NCBI RefSeq assembly: GCF_029906645.1
Contig: NZ_JARYGZ010000001.1
Coordinates: forward strand, 1,297,208-1,361,207
DNA length: 64,000 nucleotides
Direction of reading: 5' to 3'
Source of the DNA: Sphingomonas oryzagri
GTDB taxonomy: Bacteria; Pseudomonadota; Alphaproteobacteria; Sphingomonadales; Sphingomonadaceae
Part shown: positions 41,340-49,848 of the stretch, piece by piece
Layout: every line of letters begins with the position of its first letter
How positions within the stretch are numbered: position 1 is the first letter of the stretch
Made by a program: the position numbers and the translations under genes
Notes under the pieces: model-generated
Told to the model about the DNA's origin: nothing
Seen by the model: the letters and a program-made list of their open reading frames with translations, nothing else
Databases searched by the model: none

Positions 41340-43550
41340 TCAGACCATGTGCGGCAAGCGATCCAGATGCTTATCGAGCGTGATCGGATAGTCGCGCACG
41401 CGCACGCCCGTCGCATTGTAGACCGCGTTCGCCACCGCCGCGCCGACGCCGCAAAGCCCCAGCTCACCCACGCCCTTGGCCTTCATCGGCGACGAGATCG
41501 GATCTTCCTCATCCAGAAAGATCACGTCCTGATGCGGGATGTCGGCATGGACCGGCACCTCGTAGCCGGCGAGATCATGATTGACGAAGAAACCGAAGCG
41601 CTTGTCGACCGCCAGTTCCTCCATCAGCGCGGCGCCGACGCCCATCGTCATCGCGCCGATCACCTGGCTGCGCGCCGCCTTGGGATTGAGGATACGGCCC
41701 GCCGCGCAAACCGCGAGCATACGGCGCACGCGGATTTCGCCGGTCGCGGAATCCACTGCCGCCTCGACGAAATGCGCGGCAAAGGTCGATTGCTGGTAGC
41801 GTTTGTCGAGGTCGCCATATTCGATATGGTCCTCGGCAATGAGGTCGCCGGACTTTGCCGCGTCTCCCAGCGCGATGGCACGCCCGCCCGAGCGTACCCG
41901 ACCATCGACGAAATCGATCGCCTCGGCATTGAGGCCCAGCGATTGCGCGACCATGCCGCGCAGCTTCATGCAGGCGGCATACACCCCGGAGGTGGAATTG
42001 TTGGCACCCCACTGGCCACCCGATCCGGCGGAGGCGGGAAAGGCGGAATCGCCAAGTGTCACCGTCACCGCCTCCAGCGGCACGCCCATCGTCTCGGCCG
42101 CCGTCTGGGCCAGGATCGTATAGGTGCCGGTACCGATGTCGGTCATGTCGGTTTCGACCGTCAGCCGACCCCGGCCGTCGAGGCGGACGCGCGCCGCTGA
42201 CTTCATGAGCAGGTTGTTGCGGATGCCGGCCGCGACGCCCATGCCGACCAGCCAGCGGCCATCGCGCACACTTCCCGGCTGGGCCACGCGCTTGTCCCAG
42301 CCGAACTTGTCGGCGCCGAGCTTGAGGCACTCGACGAGCTGGCGCTGCGAGAATTTGCGTTCGGGCTTCTCCGGATCGACCTGCGTGTCGTTGAGGATGC
42401 GGAATTTCACCGGGTCGATCCCCAGTTTCTCCGCCATCTCGTCCATCGCGATCTCGAGCGCCATCAGCCCCGGCGCCTCGCCTGGCGCGCGCATGGCATT
42501 GCCTTCGGGCAGATCGAGGACCGCCAGCCGCGTGGCCGTCATCCGGTTCGCACCGGCATAGAGCAATCGCGTCTGGTTGACCGCCGTCTCGGGGCCGCCA
42601 TCGGGCAGATCGCCCGACCAGCCCTCGTGACCGATCGCGACGAGTTTGCCGTCATGGCCCGCGCCGAGGCGGATGCGCTGGATGGTCGCGGGGCGGTGGG
42701 TGGTGTTGTTGGCGATCAGCGGACGCTGAAGCGCAACCTTGACCGGCCGCCCCGCCGCCTTCGCGCCCAGCGCCGCGAGGATCGCATCGGCCCGCACGAA
42801 CAGCTTTCCGCCGAAGCCGCCACCGATATAGGGCGAGACGAGCCGCACCTTCTCGGGCGGGATACCGAGTGTCTTGGCGACATCGCCCTTGCTCCAGGCG
42901 ATCATCTGGTTGGATGTGTAGAGCGTCAGGCTGTCCCCATCCCATTCCGCGATCGAGGCGTGCGGCTCCATCATCGAATGGCTCTGGTCCGGCGTCGTAT
43001 AACTCTCGTCGATCCGCACGGGCGCCGATGCGAAGGCCCCCGCGAAATCGCCGACCGCCGTATCGGACTTGCCGCTGAAAGCATTCTCGGCCGGCGGAGG
43101 AGCGCCATTCCTGGCTTTCGCGAGATCGAACCGGCCAGGCGCGCGCGCATAGTCTATTCGAACGAGGCCGGCGGCCGATCGCGCCTGCTCGAACGTGTCC
43201 GCCACCACCAGCGCGACCGCCTGATGATAATGATCGATGTCCGGGCCGCCGAGCAGCTTGGCGGTGTTGAACTGCCCCTTGCCCAGCTTGCCCGCATTAT
43301 CGGCCGTGACGATCGCCCGCACACCCGGCGCGGCGCGCGCGGCAGCGAGGTCGATCGATGCAATGCGGCCCTTGGCGATCCCCGCGCCGACGATATAGCC
43401 GTAGGCCGGGTTCTTCACCGCGTCGTGCCGCTCATAGGCGTAATGCGCGCCACCCGTGGTCTTGAGCGGACCGTCCACCCGGTCGGTGGCCTTCCCGACG
43501 ACTTTCAGGCGATCGATGGGATTCTTGCCTGCAGGGGTGTCGAATTTCAT
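41340..43550 (-). CDS. paoC: Molybdopterin-binding subunit of periplasmic aldehyde oxidoreductase
   Basis: This is a 736-residue large subunit of the xanthine dehydrogenase family. The N-terminal hammerhead domain is at about residues 15-140, the cofactor-binding block is IGGGFGGKLF, and the substrate-pocket arginine lies in MRAPGEAPG. The catalytic glutamate is in KGVGELGLCGVG near residue 692. Its length and the subunit order fit PaoC (YagR), which oxidises aromatic and other aldehydes to acids. It has no signal of its own; export of the assembled complex would rely on the Tat signal of the iron-sulfur subunit. Confidence 0.92.
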   Translation of the reverse strand: MKFDTPAGKNPIDRLKVVGKATDRVDGPLKTTGGAHYAYERHDAVKNPAYGYIVGAGIAKGRIASIDLAAARAAPGVRAIVTADNAGKLGKGQFNTAKLLGGPDIDHYHQAVALVVADTFEQARSAAGLVRIDYARAPGRFDLAKARNGAPPPAENAFSGKSDTAVGDFAGAFASAPVRIDESYTTPDQSHSMMEPHASIAEWDGDSLTLYTSNQMIAWSKGDVAKTLGIPPEKVRLVSPYIGGGFGGKLFVRADAILAALGAKAAGRPVKVALQRPLIANNTTHRPATIQRIRLGAGHDGKLVAIGHEGWSGDLPDGGPETAVNQTRLLYAGANRMTATRLAVLDLPEGNAMRAPGEAPGLMALEIAMDEMAEKLGIDPVKFRILNDTQVDPEKPERKFSQRQLVECLKLGADKFGWDKRVAQPGSVRDGRWLVGMGVAAGIRNNLLMKSAARVRLDGRGRLTVETDMTDIGTGTYTILAQTAAETMGVPLEAVTVTLGDSAFPASAGSGGQWGANNSTSGVYAACMKLRGMVAQSLGLNAEAIDFVDGRVRSGGRAIALGDAAKSGDLIAEDHIEYGDLDKRYQQSTFAAHFVEAAVDSATGEIRVRRMLAVCAAGRILNPKAARSQVIGAMTMGVGAALMEELAVDKRFGFFVNHDLAGYEVPVHADIPHQDVIFLDEEDPISSPMKAKGVGELGLCGVGAAVANAVYNATGVRVRDYPITLDKHLDRLPHMV

Positions 43551-43553
43551 GGC

Positions 43554-44504
43554 TCAACCCCTCGCCTGTGCCATCACCGCGCCGATCGTGCGCTCGACGA
43601 GAGTGAGCTTGAACCCATTGTCCGGCGTCGACCTCGCGCCCGCCAGCAATCCGATGGCGACGGCCTTCGCGCCGCGCGGCATTTCCGCCTCGGCCGCCTC
43701 GACCCGCCACGGTTTCGGCGCGATCCCGCCTACGGCGACGCGCCCGCTCCCATCCTTGTGGATGACCGCTCCGATCGAGACGAGCGCGAAGGCGTAGGAG
43801 GCCCGGTCGCGAACCTTGTGGTAGATGTGCGTACCGCCGATCGGCCTGGGCAACGTCACGGCAGTGATCAGCTCGCCCTTTTCAAGCGTTGTCTCGACAT
43901 GCGGGGTGCTGCCCGGAAGGCGATGAAGATCGGCGATCGGTATCGAGCGGGCCGATCCGTCCGGCTTCATTGTCTCGATCGTCGCGTCCAGCACGCGCAT
44001 CGCGATCGCCATATCGCTCGGATGGGTGGCGATGCACGCCTCGCTGGTGCCGATCACCCCCAACGGCCGGCTGTAGCCGCCGATCGCCGCGCAACCGCTG
44101 CCCGGCTGGCGTTTATTGCAGGGCTGGTTGGTGTCGTAGAAATAGGGGCAACGCGTCCGCTGGAGGAGGTTGCCGGCCGTGGTCGCCTTGTTGCGCAACT
44201 GACCCGAGGCGCCCGCGACCAACGCGCGGGTGAGCAGGCCATAATCCCGCCGCACCCGCATATCGGCGGCAAGATCGGTGTTGCGAACCAGCGCCCCCAC
44301 CCGCAGGCCGCCCTCCGGCGTCGGCTCGATCCTGTCGAACCCCAGCCCGTTGACGTCGATCAGGTGCCCCGGCGTCTCGACCTGTACCTTCATGAGATCG
44401 AGCAGATTGGTGCCGCCGGCGATGAATTTCGCCCCCGGCGTGCGCGCAGCCTTGGCCGCGGCGTCCTTCGCGGACGTCGCGCGCTCGTAGGTGAAGGGCT
44501 TCAT
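43554..44504 (-). CDS. paoB: FAD-binding subunit of periplasmic aldehyde oxidoreductase, with extra Cys cluster
   Basis: This is a 316-residue FAD subunit. The FAD-binding block [14 protein letters not shown] is near residue 30, and a second FAD segment includes [15 protein letters not shown]. The insert [14 protein letters not shown] with GSGCAA supplies three cysteines in the position of the extra [4Fe-4S] cluster known in PaoB; a fourth is in SEACIATHP. The C-terminal CO-dehydrogenase flavoprotein-like domain follows. Its ATG overlaps the paoA stop, and paoC starts three bases after its own stop. Confidence 0.92.
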   Translation of the reverse strand: MKPFTYERATSAKDAAAKAARTPGAKFIAGGTNLLDLMKVQVETPGHLIDVNGLGFDRIEPTPEGGLRVGALVRNTDLAADMRVRRDYGLLTRALVAGASGQLRNKATTAGNLLQRTRCPYFYDTNQPCNKRQPGSGCAAIGGYSRPLGVIGTSEACIATHPSDMAIAMRVLDATIETMKPDGSARSIPIADLHRLPGSTPHVETTLEKGELITAVTLPRPIGGTHIYHKVRDRASYAFALVSIGAVIHKDGSGRVAVGGIAPKPWRVEAAEAEMPRGAKAVAIGLLAGARSTPDNGFKLTLVERTIGAVMAQARG

Positions 44505-45136
44505 GCCTCGCCTCCCGCCACTTCGGCCATGGCCTCCGCGATGTTGGAATAGGCGCCACAGCGGCAGATGTTACCGCTCATCCGCTCGCGCATCTCCATG
44601 TTGGTCGCGTGCATCGAGCCCGTGATGTCCTCGCTCACATGGCTTGGAATACCGGCCTTGATCTCGTCGAGCACGGCGACCGCCGAGCATATCTGGCCCG
44701 GCGTGCAATAACCGCACTGATAGCCGTCATGCTTGATGAAAGCAGCCTGCATGGGATGGAGCCTGTCCGGTGTCCCAAGCCCCTCGATCGTGGTGACCGC
44801 ATCGCCTTCGTGCATCACCGCGAGCGTCAGGCAGCTGTTGATGCGTCGCCCATCAACGATGACCGTGCAGGCCCCGCACTGGCCGTGGTCGCACCCCTTC
44901 TTGGTGCCGGTCAGATGAAGATGCTCGCGCAGCGCGTCGAGCAGGGTCGTACGCGGATCGAGTTCGAGATCGTGCGGCTGCCCGTTGACGACCAGCTTCG
45001 TCGCCATCGTCTGAGCCGCGGCAGGAGGTCGCCCCGGACCGGGAGCCGCGACGGCGACGGATGGGATGGCCATCGTCGCAGCACTACCCGCCAGGACGCC
45101 ACGTCGGGAGAAATCGAGCTCGCCGGTTTTAGGCAT
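44501..45136 (-). CDS. paoA: [2Fe-2S] subunit of periplasmic aldehyde oxidoreductase, Tat signal
   Basis: This is a 211-residue iron-sulfur subunit. A twin-arginine signal ([14 protein letters not shown]) is followed by a plant-ferredoxin-like domain with [12 protein letters not shown] and a downstream cysteine in NSCLTLA. The helical second cluster domain has [10 protein letters not shown] and [10 protein letters not shown]. It moves electrons from the molybdenum site to the FAD subunit and carries the export signal for the whole complex. I chose the ATG at 45136, which starts [13 protein letters not shown]; the frame is open 28 codons further upstream without family similarity. Confidence 0.93.
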   Translation of the reverse strand: MPKTGELDFSRRGVLAGSAATMAIPSVAVAAPGPGRPPAAAQTMATKLVVNGQPHDLELDPRTTLLDALREHLHLTGTKKGCDHGQCGACTVIVDGRRINSCLTLAVMHEGDAVTTIEGLGTPDRLHPMQAAFIKHDGYQCGYCTPGQICSAVAVLDEIKAGIPSHVSEDITGSMHATNMEMRERMSGNICRCGAYSNIAEAMAEVAGGEA

Positions 45137-45200
45137 GGGACCACCGTTCGCCTGAAGAGGGCGCAGGATACGCTGTCGGGACATCATAGGCAAACGTCCA

Positions 45201-45218
45201 GCGACCCGAAACGGTCGC
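45201..45218. repeat. Hairpin between lipoprotein and paoA
   Basis: GCGACC-cgaaac-GGTCGC, with perfect 6-base arms, lies between the paoA start and the end of the upstream lipoprotein gene. It has no T-run. It could be a weak terminator or an operator for the pao operon. Confidence 0.3.
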
Positions 45219-45240
45219 AACGTTCGCGAAAATACCGGGC

Positions 45241-45570
45241 TTATTGCTGGCGGTTGGTGTCCGCCGGTGCGGTGTCCTCGTCACTGCCGCCCGATCGATC
45301 GGTCCGCGCGGTCATGCCGGTCGCGTCGGCATCGTCGAGCACCTGCTGCTCGGCCGGCGTGGGCGGCAATGGCTTGGCCTTTTGCACGACCGGCTTGGGT
45401 GCCACCACGGGCGCCGGCTTCGGTTCGGGCTTGGGCGCGACCGGCTGGGGCGCTTCCTTCACCTGCTCTTGGGCGACAGGCTCCTGATGGCGGTTACAGC
45501 CAGCGAGCAGCAACCCGGCGCCGATGGCAATCGCGACGACCGAAGACTTCATGCGCATACCGTCCTTCAT
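45241..45570 (-). CDS. Proline-rich lipoprotein of unknown function
   Basis: This is a 109-residue predicted lipoprotein with a signal ending in the lipobox LLLAGC. The mature part is low complexity: PKPEPKPAPVVAPKP repeats followed by an acidic, Thr- and Asp-rich tail, probably disordered. The ATG at 45570 overlaps the transpeptidase stop (ATGA); ATG 45558 or 45552 are alternatives. The Pro/Lys-rich stretch may span or bind peptidoglycan, and coupling to an L,D-transpeptidase supports an envelope role, but no family is recognised. Confidence 0.65.
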   Translation of the reverse strand: MKDGMRMKSSVVAIAIGAGLLLAGCNRHQEPVAQEQVKEAPQPVAPKPEPKPAPVVAPKPVVQKAKPLPPTPAEQQVLDDADATGMTARTDRSGGSDEDTAPADTNRQQ

Positions 45571-47048
45571 CGCGTCGCCACCATCTGCTTGGCGCGGTTG
45601 GCGCCTGCCTCGATGCGATCGGCAAGGACCGCATCCCATCCATAGGGATCGCCAAGGAAGCTCACCCGCCCGTCCGCGCTGGCATAGGCCGTCCAGTAGA
45701 ACAGGAACACGGCGATCGGGTCGTCCAGCCGCGCGCGCACCGTGTCGCCCTTCTTGAGCGCGGCGTCGATCGCGTCCGGCGTCCACTGCTCGCTGCCCTG
45801 GAGCGCGAGCTTGGCGAGATCGACCGGATGCGCGAGCCGCACGCAGCCATGGCTTGCGAGCCGGCTGTAACGATCGAACGTGCCCTGCGTCGGCGTGTCG
45901 TGCAGGTAGACGCCGTACGGATTGTCGAAATCGAATTTCACCTTGCCCAGCGCGCTCTTCTTGGGGCTTTGCTGGAGCCGCGCGGTCGGGCCGGTGCCGA
46001 TCACCTTGAAGCCGTGTGCGGCGAGATAGCCCTTGTGCGCGCGTTCCTTGGGCCACAGCTCCTTGGTCGCGATCGAGTTGGGCACGTTCCAGGGCGGATT
46101 GAACACGATGCTGTGGATTTCGGAGGACAGCATCGGCGTCTCGTCGCCCGGCCGCCCCGTCACCGCCCGCATCGAGGTGACCGGCTTGTCCGCGTCGAAC
46201 ACTGTGAGCACGGCGGCGGCGATGTTCACCTGTACGCGATGCTGGGGCAGCTCCGCCGGCAGCCAGCGCCAGCGCTCCATATTCGCCTCGATCTGGCGGA
46301 CGCGATCGTGCGCGGGCACATTGAGCGCGGCGAGCGTGTCCTTGCCGACGATCCCGTTCGGCTCCAGCCCATAGCGCTTCTGCGCACGCTGGACTGCGGC
46401 TGCAAGAGCGTCGTCCAGCTTGTCGCCGGTCTTGGACACGGTGCTATCCTCGATCGCCAGCCGCTCCCGCAGTGCCGTGACGCGATCCCCGGTCGCACCG
46501 AGGCCGAGCGACGGCCCTTCCGGCACCAGTGGCCATCCGCCGGCCTTGTCGATCGCGCGATAGGTGGCGAGCGCCTTCTTGAGCGTATCGTAGCCGGCAT
46601 AGGGCGGCGGCAGCGAGGCGAACCACGCCTCCAGCCTGTCCTGCGCGACCGCGTCCGTGAAGGCCGGCCAGGGGTCATAGGCGGCCGGGCGGAGGCCCCA
46701 ATTGTTCTGGAAATCGCCGAGCGCCAGTCGGCCGCTGTGCAGCGCCTTGGCGTAATCGAGCGCGGCGGTGATCAGTGCATTGTCGTCCTGACGATCCGGT
46801 GCCGCGCTGCTCGTCTCCGACGGCGCGATACCGTTGGCGGCGGCGGTATCGAGGAAGGCACGCAGCTGCGAACGCTGTTCGTCGGAAAGCTGGGGCAACA
46901 CGCGCGGCGGCACGATCACCGGCGGCTGTGGCGCGACCGGAACCGACGGCGCGGGCTGGACCATAGGCGTCGCCTGCGGGGCCTGCGCCGCCACGAGGGC
47001 GGGCGCGGGAAGCGCGATCAGAACGCGTCGGAAAAGGCCACGTTTCAC
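45567..47048 (-). CDS. YcbB-type L,D-transpeptidase
   Basis: This is a 493-residue periplasmic enzyme with an export signal (RRVLIALPAPALVAAQ), a Pro/Val-rich linker, a helical scaffold domain and a peptidoglycan-binding domain (LRERLAIEDSTVSKTGD, AQKRYGLEPNGIVGKDTLAALNV). The YkuD catalytic domain carries the nucleophile in SHGCVRLAHP. Length and order match YcbB/LdtD, which makes 3-3 cross-links in peptidoglycan. I chose the GTG at 47048 with GGAG upstream; the longer frame adds a basic, non-exported-looking leader. A lipoprotein gene follows with a four-base overlap. Confidence 0.9.
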   Translation of the reverse strand: MKRGLFRRVLIALPAPALVAAQAPQATPMVQPAPSVPVAPQPPVIVPPRVLPQLSDEQRSQLRAFLDTAAANGIAPSETSSAAPDRQDDNALITAALDYAKALHSGRLALGDFQNNWGLRPAAYDPWPAFTDAVAQDRLEAWFASLPPPYAGYDTLKKALATYRAIDKAGGWPLVPEGPSLGLGATGDRVTALRERLAIEDSTVSKTGDKLDDALAAAVQRAQKRYGLEPNGIVGKDTLAALNVPAHDRVRQIEANMERWRWLPAELPQHRVQVNIAAAVLTVFDADKPVTSMRAVTGRPGDETPMLSSEIHSIVFNPPWNVPNSIATKELWPKERAHKGYLAAHGFKVIGTGPTARLQQSPKKSALGKVKFDFDNPYGVYLHDTPTQGTFDRYSRLASHGCVRLAHPVDLAKLALQGSEQWTPDAIDAALKKGDTVRARLDDPIAVFLFYWTAYASADGRVSFLGDPYGWDAVLADRIEAGANRAKQMVATR

Positions 47049-47177
47049 AGAAAAAAGACTCCAGACATTCGCCCTAGCTAGACGCCCCCGTCGCCGCTCG
47101 TCAAAAGGCTTTTCTTCCCGTCTGCGCGCTCGCACGACTGGACCGCACAAGGTCAAGCATCGTAGCGTCCTCTGCAA

Positions 47178-47191
47178 TCAAGCGGGCTTGA
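47178..47191. repeat. Short palindrome in the divergent region before the MFS gene
   Basis: TCAAGC-GG-GCTTGA lies about 28 bases upstream of the MFS start, in the 170-base divergent region shared with the transpeptidase gene. A regulator site is possible; nothing else recognisable is seen there. Confidence 0.3.
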
Positions 47192-47218
47192 GCCGGCGGT
47201 CATGATCATCGGGTGGGG

Positions 47219-48784
47219 ATGAACGACGTGGCATCGAAACAGGCGAACGTGCTGTCGGATCGGCAGGCCTTGTGGGCATTCATATTGGGATGCGTCGCAG
47301 TGACGGTGGGCGTGCTCGCCCACGCGCCGATGTTCCTGATGGCGCGTGCCATGCACTACCGGCTGGCCGGGATGCCGATGGGGATGGGCATGATGGCGGG
47401 CATGGCGCTGATCGTGATCGGCGTCGCGGTCGCGGGCTACGGCCTTCTCCCCCGCAACGTCGCCGCGCAACGGGCCGCCGCCGCCCGGATCGCGATCGCC
47501 GCGCCGGAGGACGCGCCGCTCGGCTGGGCACACTGGCGGCTGATGATAGTCCTCACCGTCGCACTGATCATCGACACGATGAAACCCGCCTCGCTCGGCT
47601 TCACCATCACGGGCATGGTCGGCGAGTATCAAGTGCCCAAGGCGACCGTCAGCCTGGTGCCGTTCGTCGCCCTGCTCGGCACCGTCACCGGCTCCTTCCT
47701 GTGGGGCGTGATCGCCGACATCTACGGCCGCAAGGCCTCGATCCTGCTATCGGCGGTGATGTTCGTCGGCACCTCGATCTGCGGTGCGATGCCCAGCCTC
47801 GCCTGGAACGCCGGCATGTGCTTCATGATGGGGCTGGCGGCCGGCGGAATGCTGCCGGTCACCTACGCGCTGCTCGCCGAGATGATGCCGAACCGGCATC
47901 GCGGCTGGGCGCTGGTGACGGTCGGCGGCCTCGGTGCGGTGGGGGGCTATTTCGTGGCGAGCGGCACGTCCGCCCTGCTTCAGCCGGTGTTCGGCTGGCG
48001 TGTGCTGTGGCTGATCAATTTGCCGACCGGGCTGATCCTCGTCTTCCTCGGCGCGCTGATCCCCGAATCCGCCAAGTTCCTTTTGGCGCGTGGCCGCGCG
48101 CAGGAGGCCGAGCAGGTGATGAAGCTGTTCGGATCACATGCGGAGACGGTAACGCGCGAACGGGCCGCCGTCGCGCGGCAGGGCTATGCCGCGCTGACCG
48201 GGGTCAGGCTGATCGCCAAGATCACGGCGCTCAGCATCTGCGCGCTCGCCTGGGGACTGATCAACTTCGGGCTGCTGCTGTGGTTGCCCGCCGATCTGGT
48301 CAGCAAGGGCTATTCGATCGGCGTTTCGAGCCGGCTGCTGGCGGAATCCGCGCTGATCGCCTGCCCCACCGTGGCGGTCGCCGCATTGCTCTACAGCCGG
48401 TGGAGCAGCAAATGGGCGCTCGTCACCATGACCTGCGTGACGCTGGCGGGGTTGGCCCTGATACTCCGCCTCGAAGCCTCGGGCGTGGGCAATCCGGTGC
48501 TGCCCGTCGCGTTGCTGATCGTCGGTACCAACGGCATCATCGCGATCCTGCTGCCCTATGCGGCCGAGAGCGTGCCGCTCGGCGTACGCGGCCGGGCGAC
48601 GGGATGGGTGGCGGCCTGCACCAAGGCGGGGGGCCTGATCGCGCAGGCGCTCAGCATCTCCGCCGCCGTTCCACCGATGAGGACGGTCGCGGCGGCGGTG
48701 ATGGTGCCGACCGCCCTCTCGATCATCCTCGTCGCACTGTTCGGCCGGGAGACGCGGGGACGGGATCTGCGCGATCTCGAATGA
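47219..48784 (+). CDS. MFS transporter, metabolite:H+ symporter type
   Basis: This is a 521-residue transporter with about twelve main helices and an extra N-terminal pair (WAFILGCVAVTVGVLAH, MAGMALIVIGVAVAGYGLL). The core resembles sugar/niacin-type symporters: GVIADIYGRKASILL as the loop 2-3 motif, MMPNRHRGWALV in helix 4-5, and an IPESAKFLLARGR segment in the middle. ATG 47219 is chosen; GTG 47213 is possible. It is convergent with LacI, three bases apart, at the edge of the glucan locus, so import of a locus product is possible. Confidence 0.82.
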   Translation: MNDVASKQANVLSDRQALWAFILGCVAVTVGVLAHAPMFLMARAMHYRLAGMPMGMGMMAGMALIVIGVAVAGYGLLPRNVAAQRAAAARIAIAAPEDAPLGWAHWRLMIVLTVALIIDTMKPASLGFTITGMVGEYQVPKATVSLVPFVALLGTVTGSFLWGVIADIYGRKASILLSAVMFVGTSICGAMPSLAWNAGMCFMMGLAAGGMLPVTYALLAEMMPNRHRGWALVTVGGLGAVGGYFVASGTSALLQPVFGWRVLWLINLPTGLILVFLGALIPESAKFLLARGRAQEAEQVMKLFGSHAETVTRERAAVARQGYAALTGVRLIAKITALSICALAWGLINFGLLLWLPADLVSKGYSIGVSSRLLAESALIACPTVAVAALLYSRWSSKWALVTMTCVTLAGLALILRLEASGVGNPVLPVALLIVGTNGIIAILLPYAAESVPLGVRGRATGWVAACTKAGGLIAQALSISAAVPPMRTVAAAVMVPTALSIILVALFGRETRGRDLRDLE

Positions 48785-48787
48785 CCA

Positions 48788-49843
48788 TCACGCCGATCGG
48801 GGCGCGGAGGTCGATGCGCGGGGGATCAGCGCAGCCTCGATCGTCGTGGTCGCACCGGGGTGCGCTTTGCCCCGCCGCTCGGCAATGATGAGTTCGACCG
48901 CGCGCGAGAACACCGCCGCGATCGGCTGGCAGATCGCGGTCAGCGGCGGATGGGCGAAACGCACGATCGGCGTATCGTCGAAGCTGACCAGCGAGAGTTG
49001 CTCGGGCACCCTGACGCCGCGCTCCCGGCACAGTTCCAGCGTCGCCAGCGCCATCTGATCGTTGCTGGCGATGATCGCGGTCGGCGGCGAGGCGCTGTCG
49101 AGCAATTCCGCCGCCGCGACCTTGCCCGAAGCGAAGGAAAAATCCCCGGTCGCGAGCAGCCCGTCCGTCTTCGCACCGCCTTCGGCCATGGCCGCCCGCC
49201 ACCCCTCGACACGCCAGCCGCTGACCTCATAGCTGTCCGGCCCCGCAATCAAACCGATGCGGCGGTGCCCAAGATCGAGCAGGTGGCGGGTCGCCAGACG
49301 TGCGGCGCCCTCATCTCCCATCGTGAGCGTGAAGCCCGGCCCGTCCATGCGCGAGCCGATCCGCGCGAAACTGATCCCCCAGTCGCGCAGCAGATCGAGG
49401 ATCACCGGATTGTGCGAGTGCGGCGGGGTCAACACCACGCCGTCCGGCTGCACCGCCGCGATCGTCGCGGAAAGCTCGCGCTCGATATGGTCGCTGTGCG
49501 TGTCGATCAGCTCGATCAGGAAGCGATAGCCATGCTCGGCGCAGGTGAGCATCCCGCCGAGCAGCATCTGGTCCACCCAGTCCGTGCCCTCTTGGTCCCG
49601 CCAGTCGGCGATGGTGCGGTCGCGGTCGTTGAGCGCGAGGATCAGGTGCGACTTCGATCCCCCCATCAGCCGCGCGGCGATCGAGGGGACATAGCCCAGT
49701 TTCTCGATCGAGGCCTGCACCCGCTCCATCGTCTCGGGGCGGACGTTGGGATCGCGATTGATGACGCGGCTCACCGTCTGATGCGAGACCCCCGCATCGG
49801 CCGCGACATGCCGGATGGTGATCGCCTGGCGCGTGCGGGCCAT
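48788..49843 (-). CDS. LacI-family regulator of the halogenase/glucan locus
   Basis: This is a 351-residue LacI/GalR protein. The helix-turn-helix is ITIRHVAADAGVSHQTVSRVINRDPNV near the N-terminus, with a hinge helix (IAARLMGG). The sugar-binding domain starts near residue 60 and includes DGVVLTPPHSHN and TAIIASNDQMALATLE. It begins five bases after the halogenase stop, so it is probably the last gene of the receptor/halogenase unit. LacI-type palindromes precede the receptor gene and the aldo/keto-reductase gene, its likely targets. Confidence 0.9.
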   Translation of the reverse strand: MARTRQAITIRHVAADAGVSHQTVSRVINRDPNVRPETMERVQASIEKLGYVPSIAARLMGGSKSHLILALNDRDRTIADWRDQEGTDWVDQMLLGGMLTCAEHGYRFLIELIDTHSDHIERELSATIAAVQPDGVVLTPPHSHNPVILDLLRDWGISFARIGSRMDGPGFTLTMGDEGAARLATRHLLDLGHRRIGLIAGPDSYEVSGWRVEGWRAAMAEGGAKTDGLLATGDFSFASGKVAAAELLDSASPPTAIIASNDQMALATLELCRERGVRVPEQLSLVSFDDTPIVRFAHPPLTAICQPIAAVFSRAVELIIAERRGKAHPGATTTIEAALIPRASTSAPRSA

Positions 49844-49848
49844 CCGGA

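Noticed and set aside
45241-46056. 271-codon protein ending in the proline-rich lipoprotein
   Set aside because: The first part is a shadow of the transpeptidase; the lipoprotein signal begins at 45570 or shortly after.
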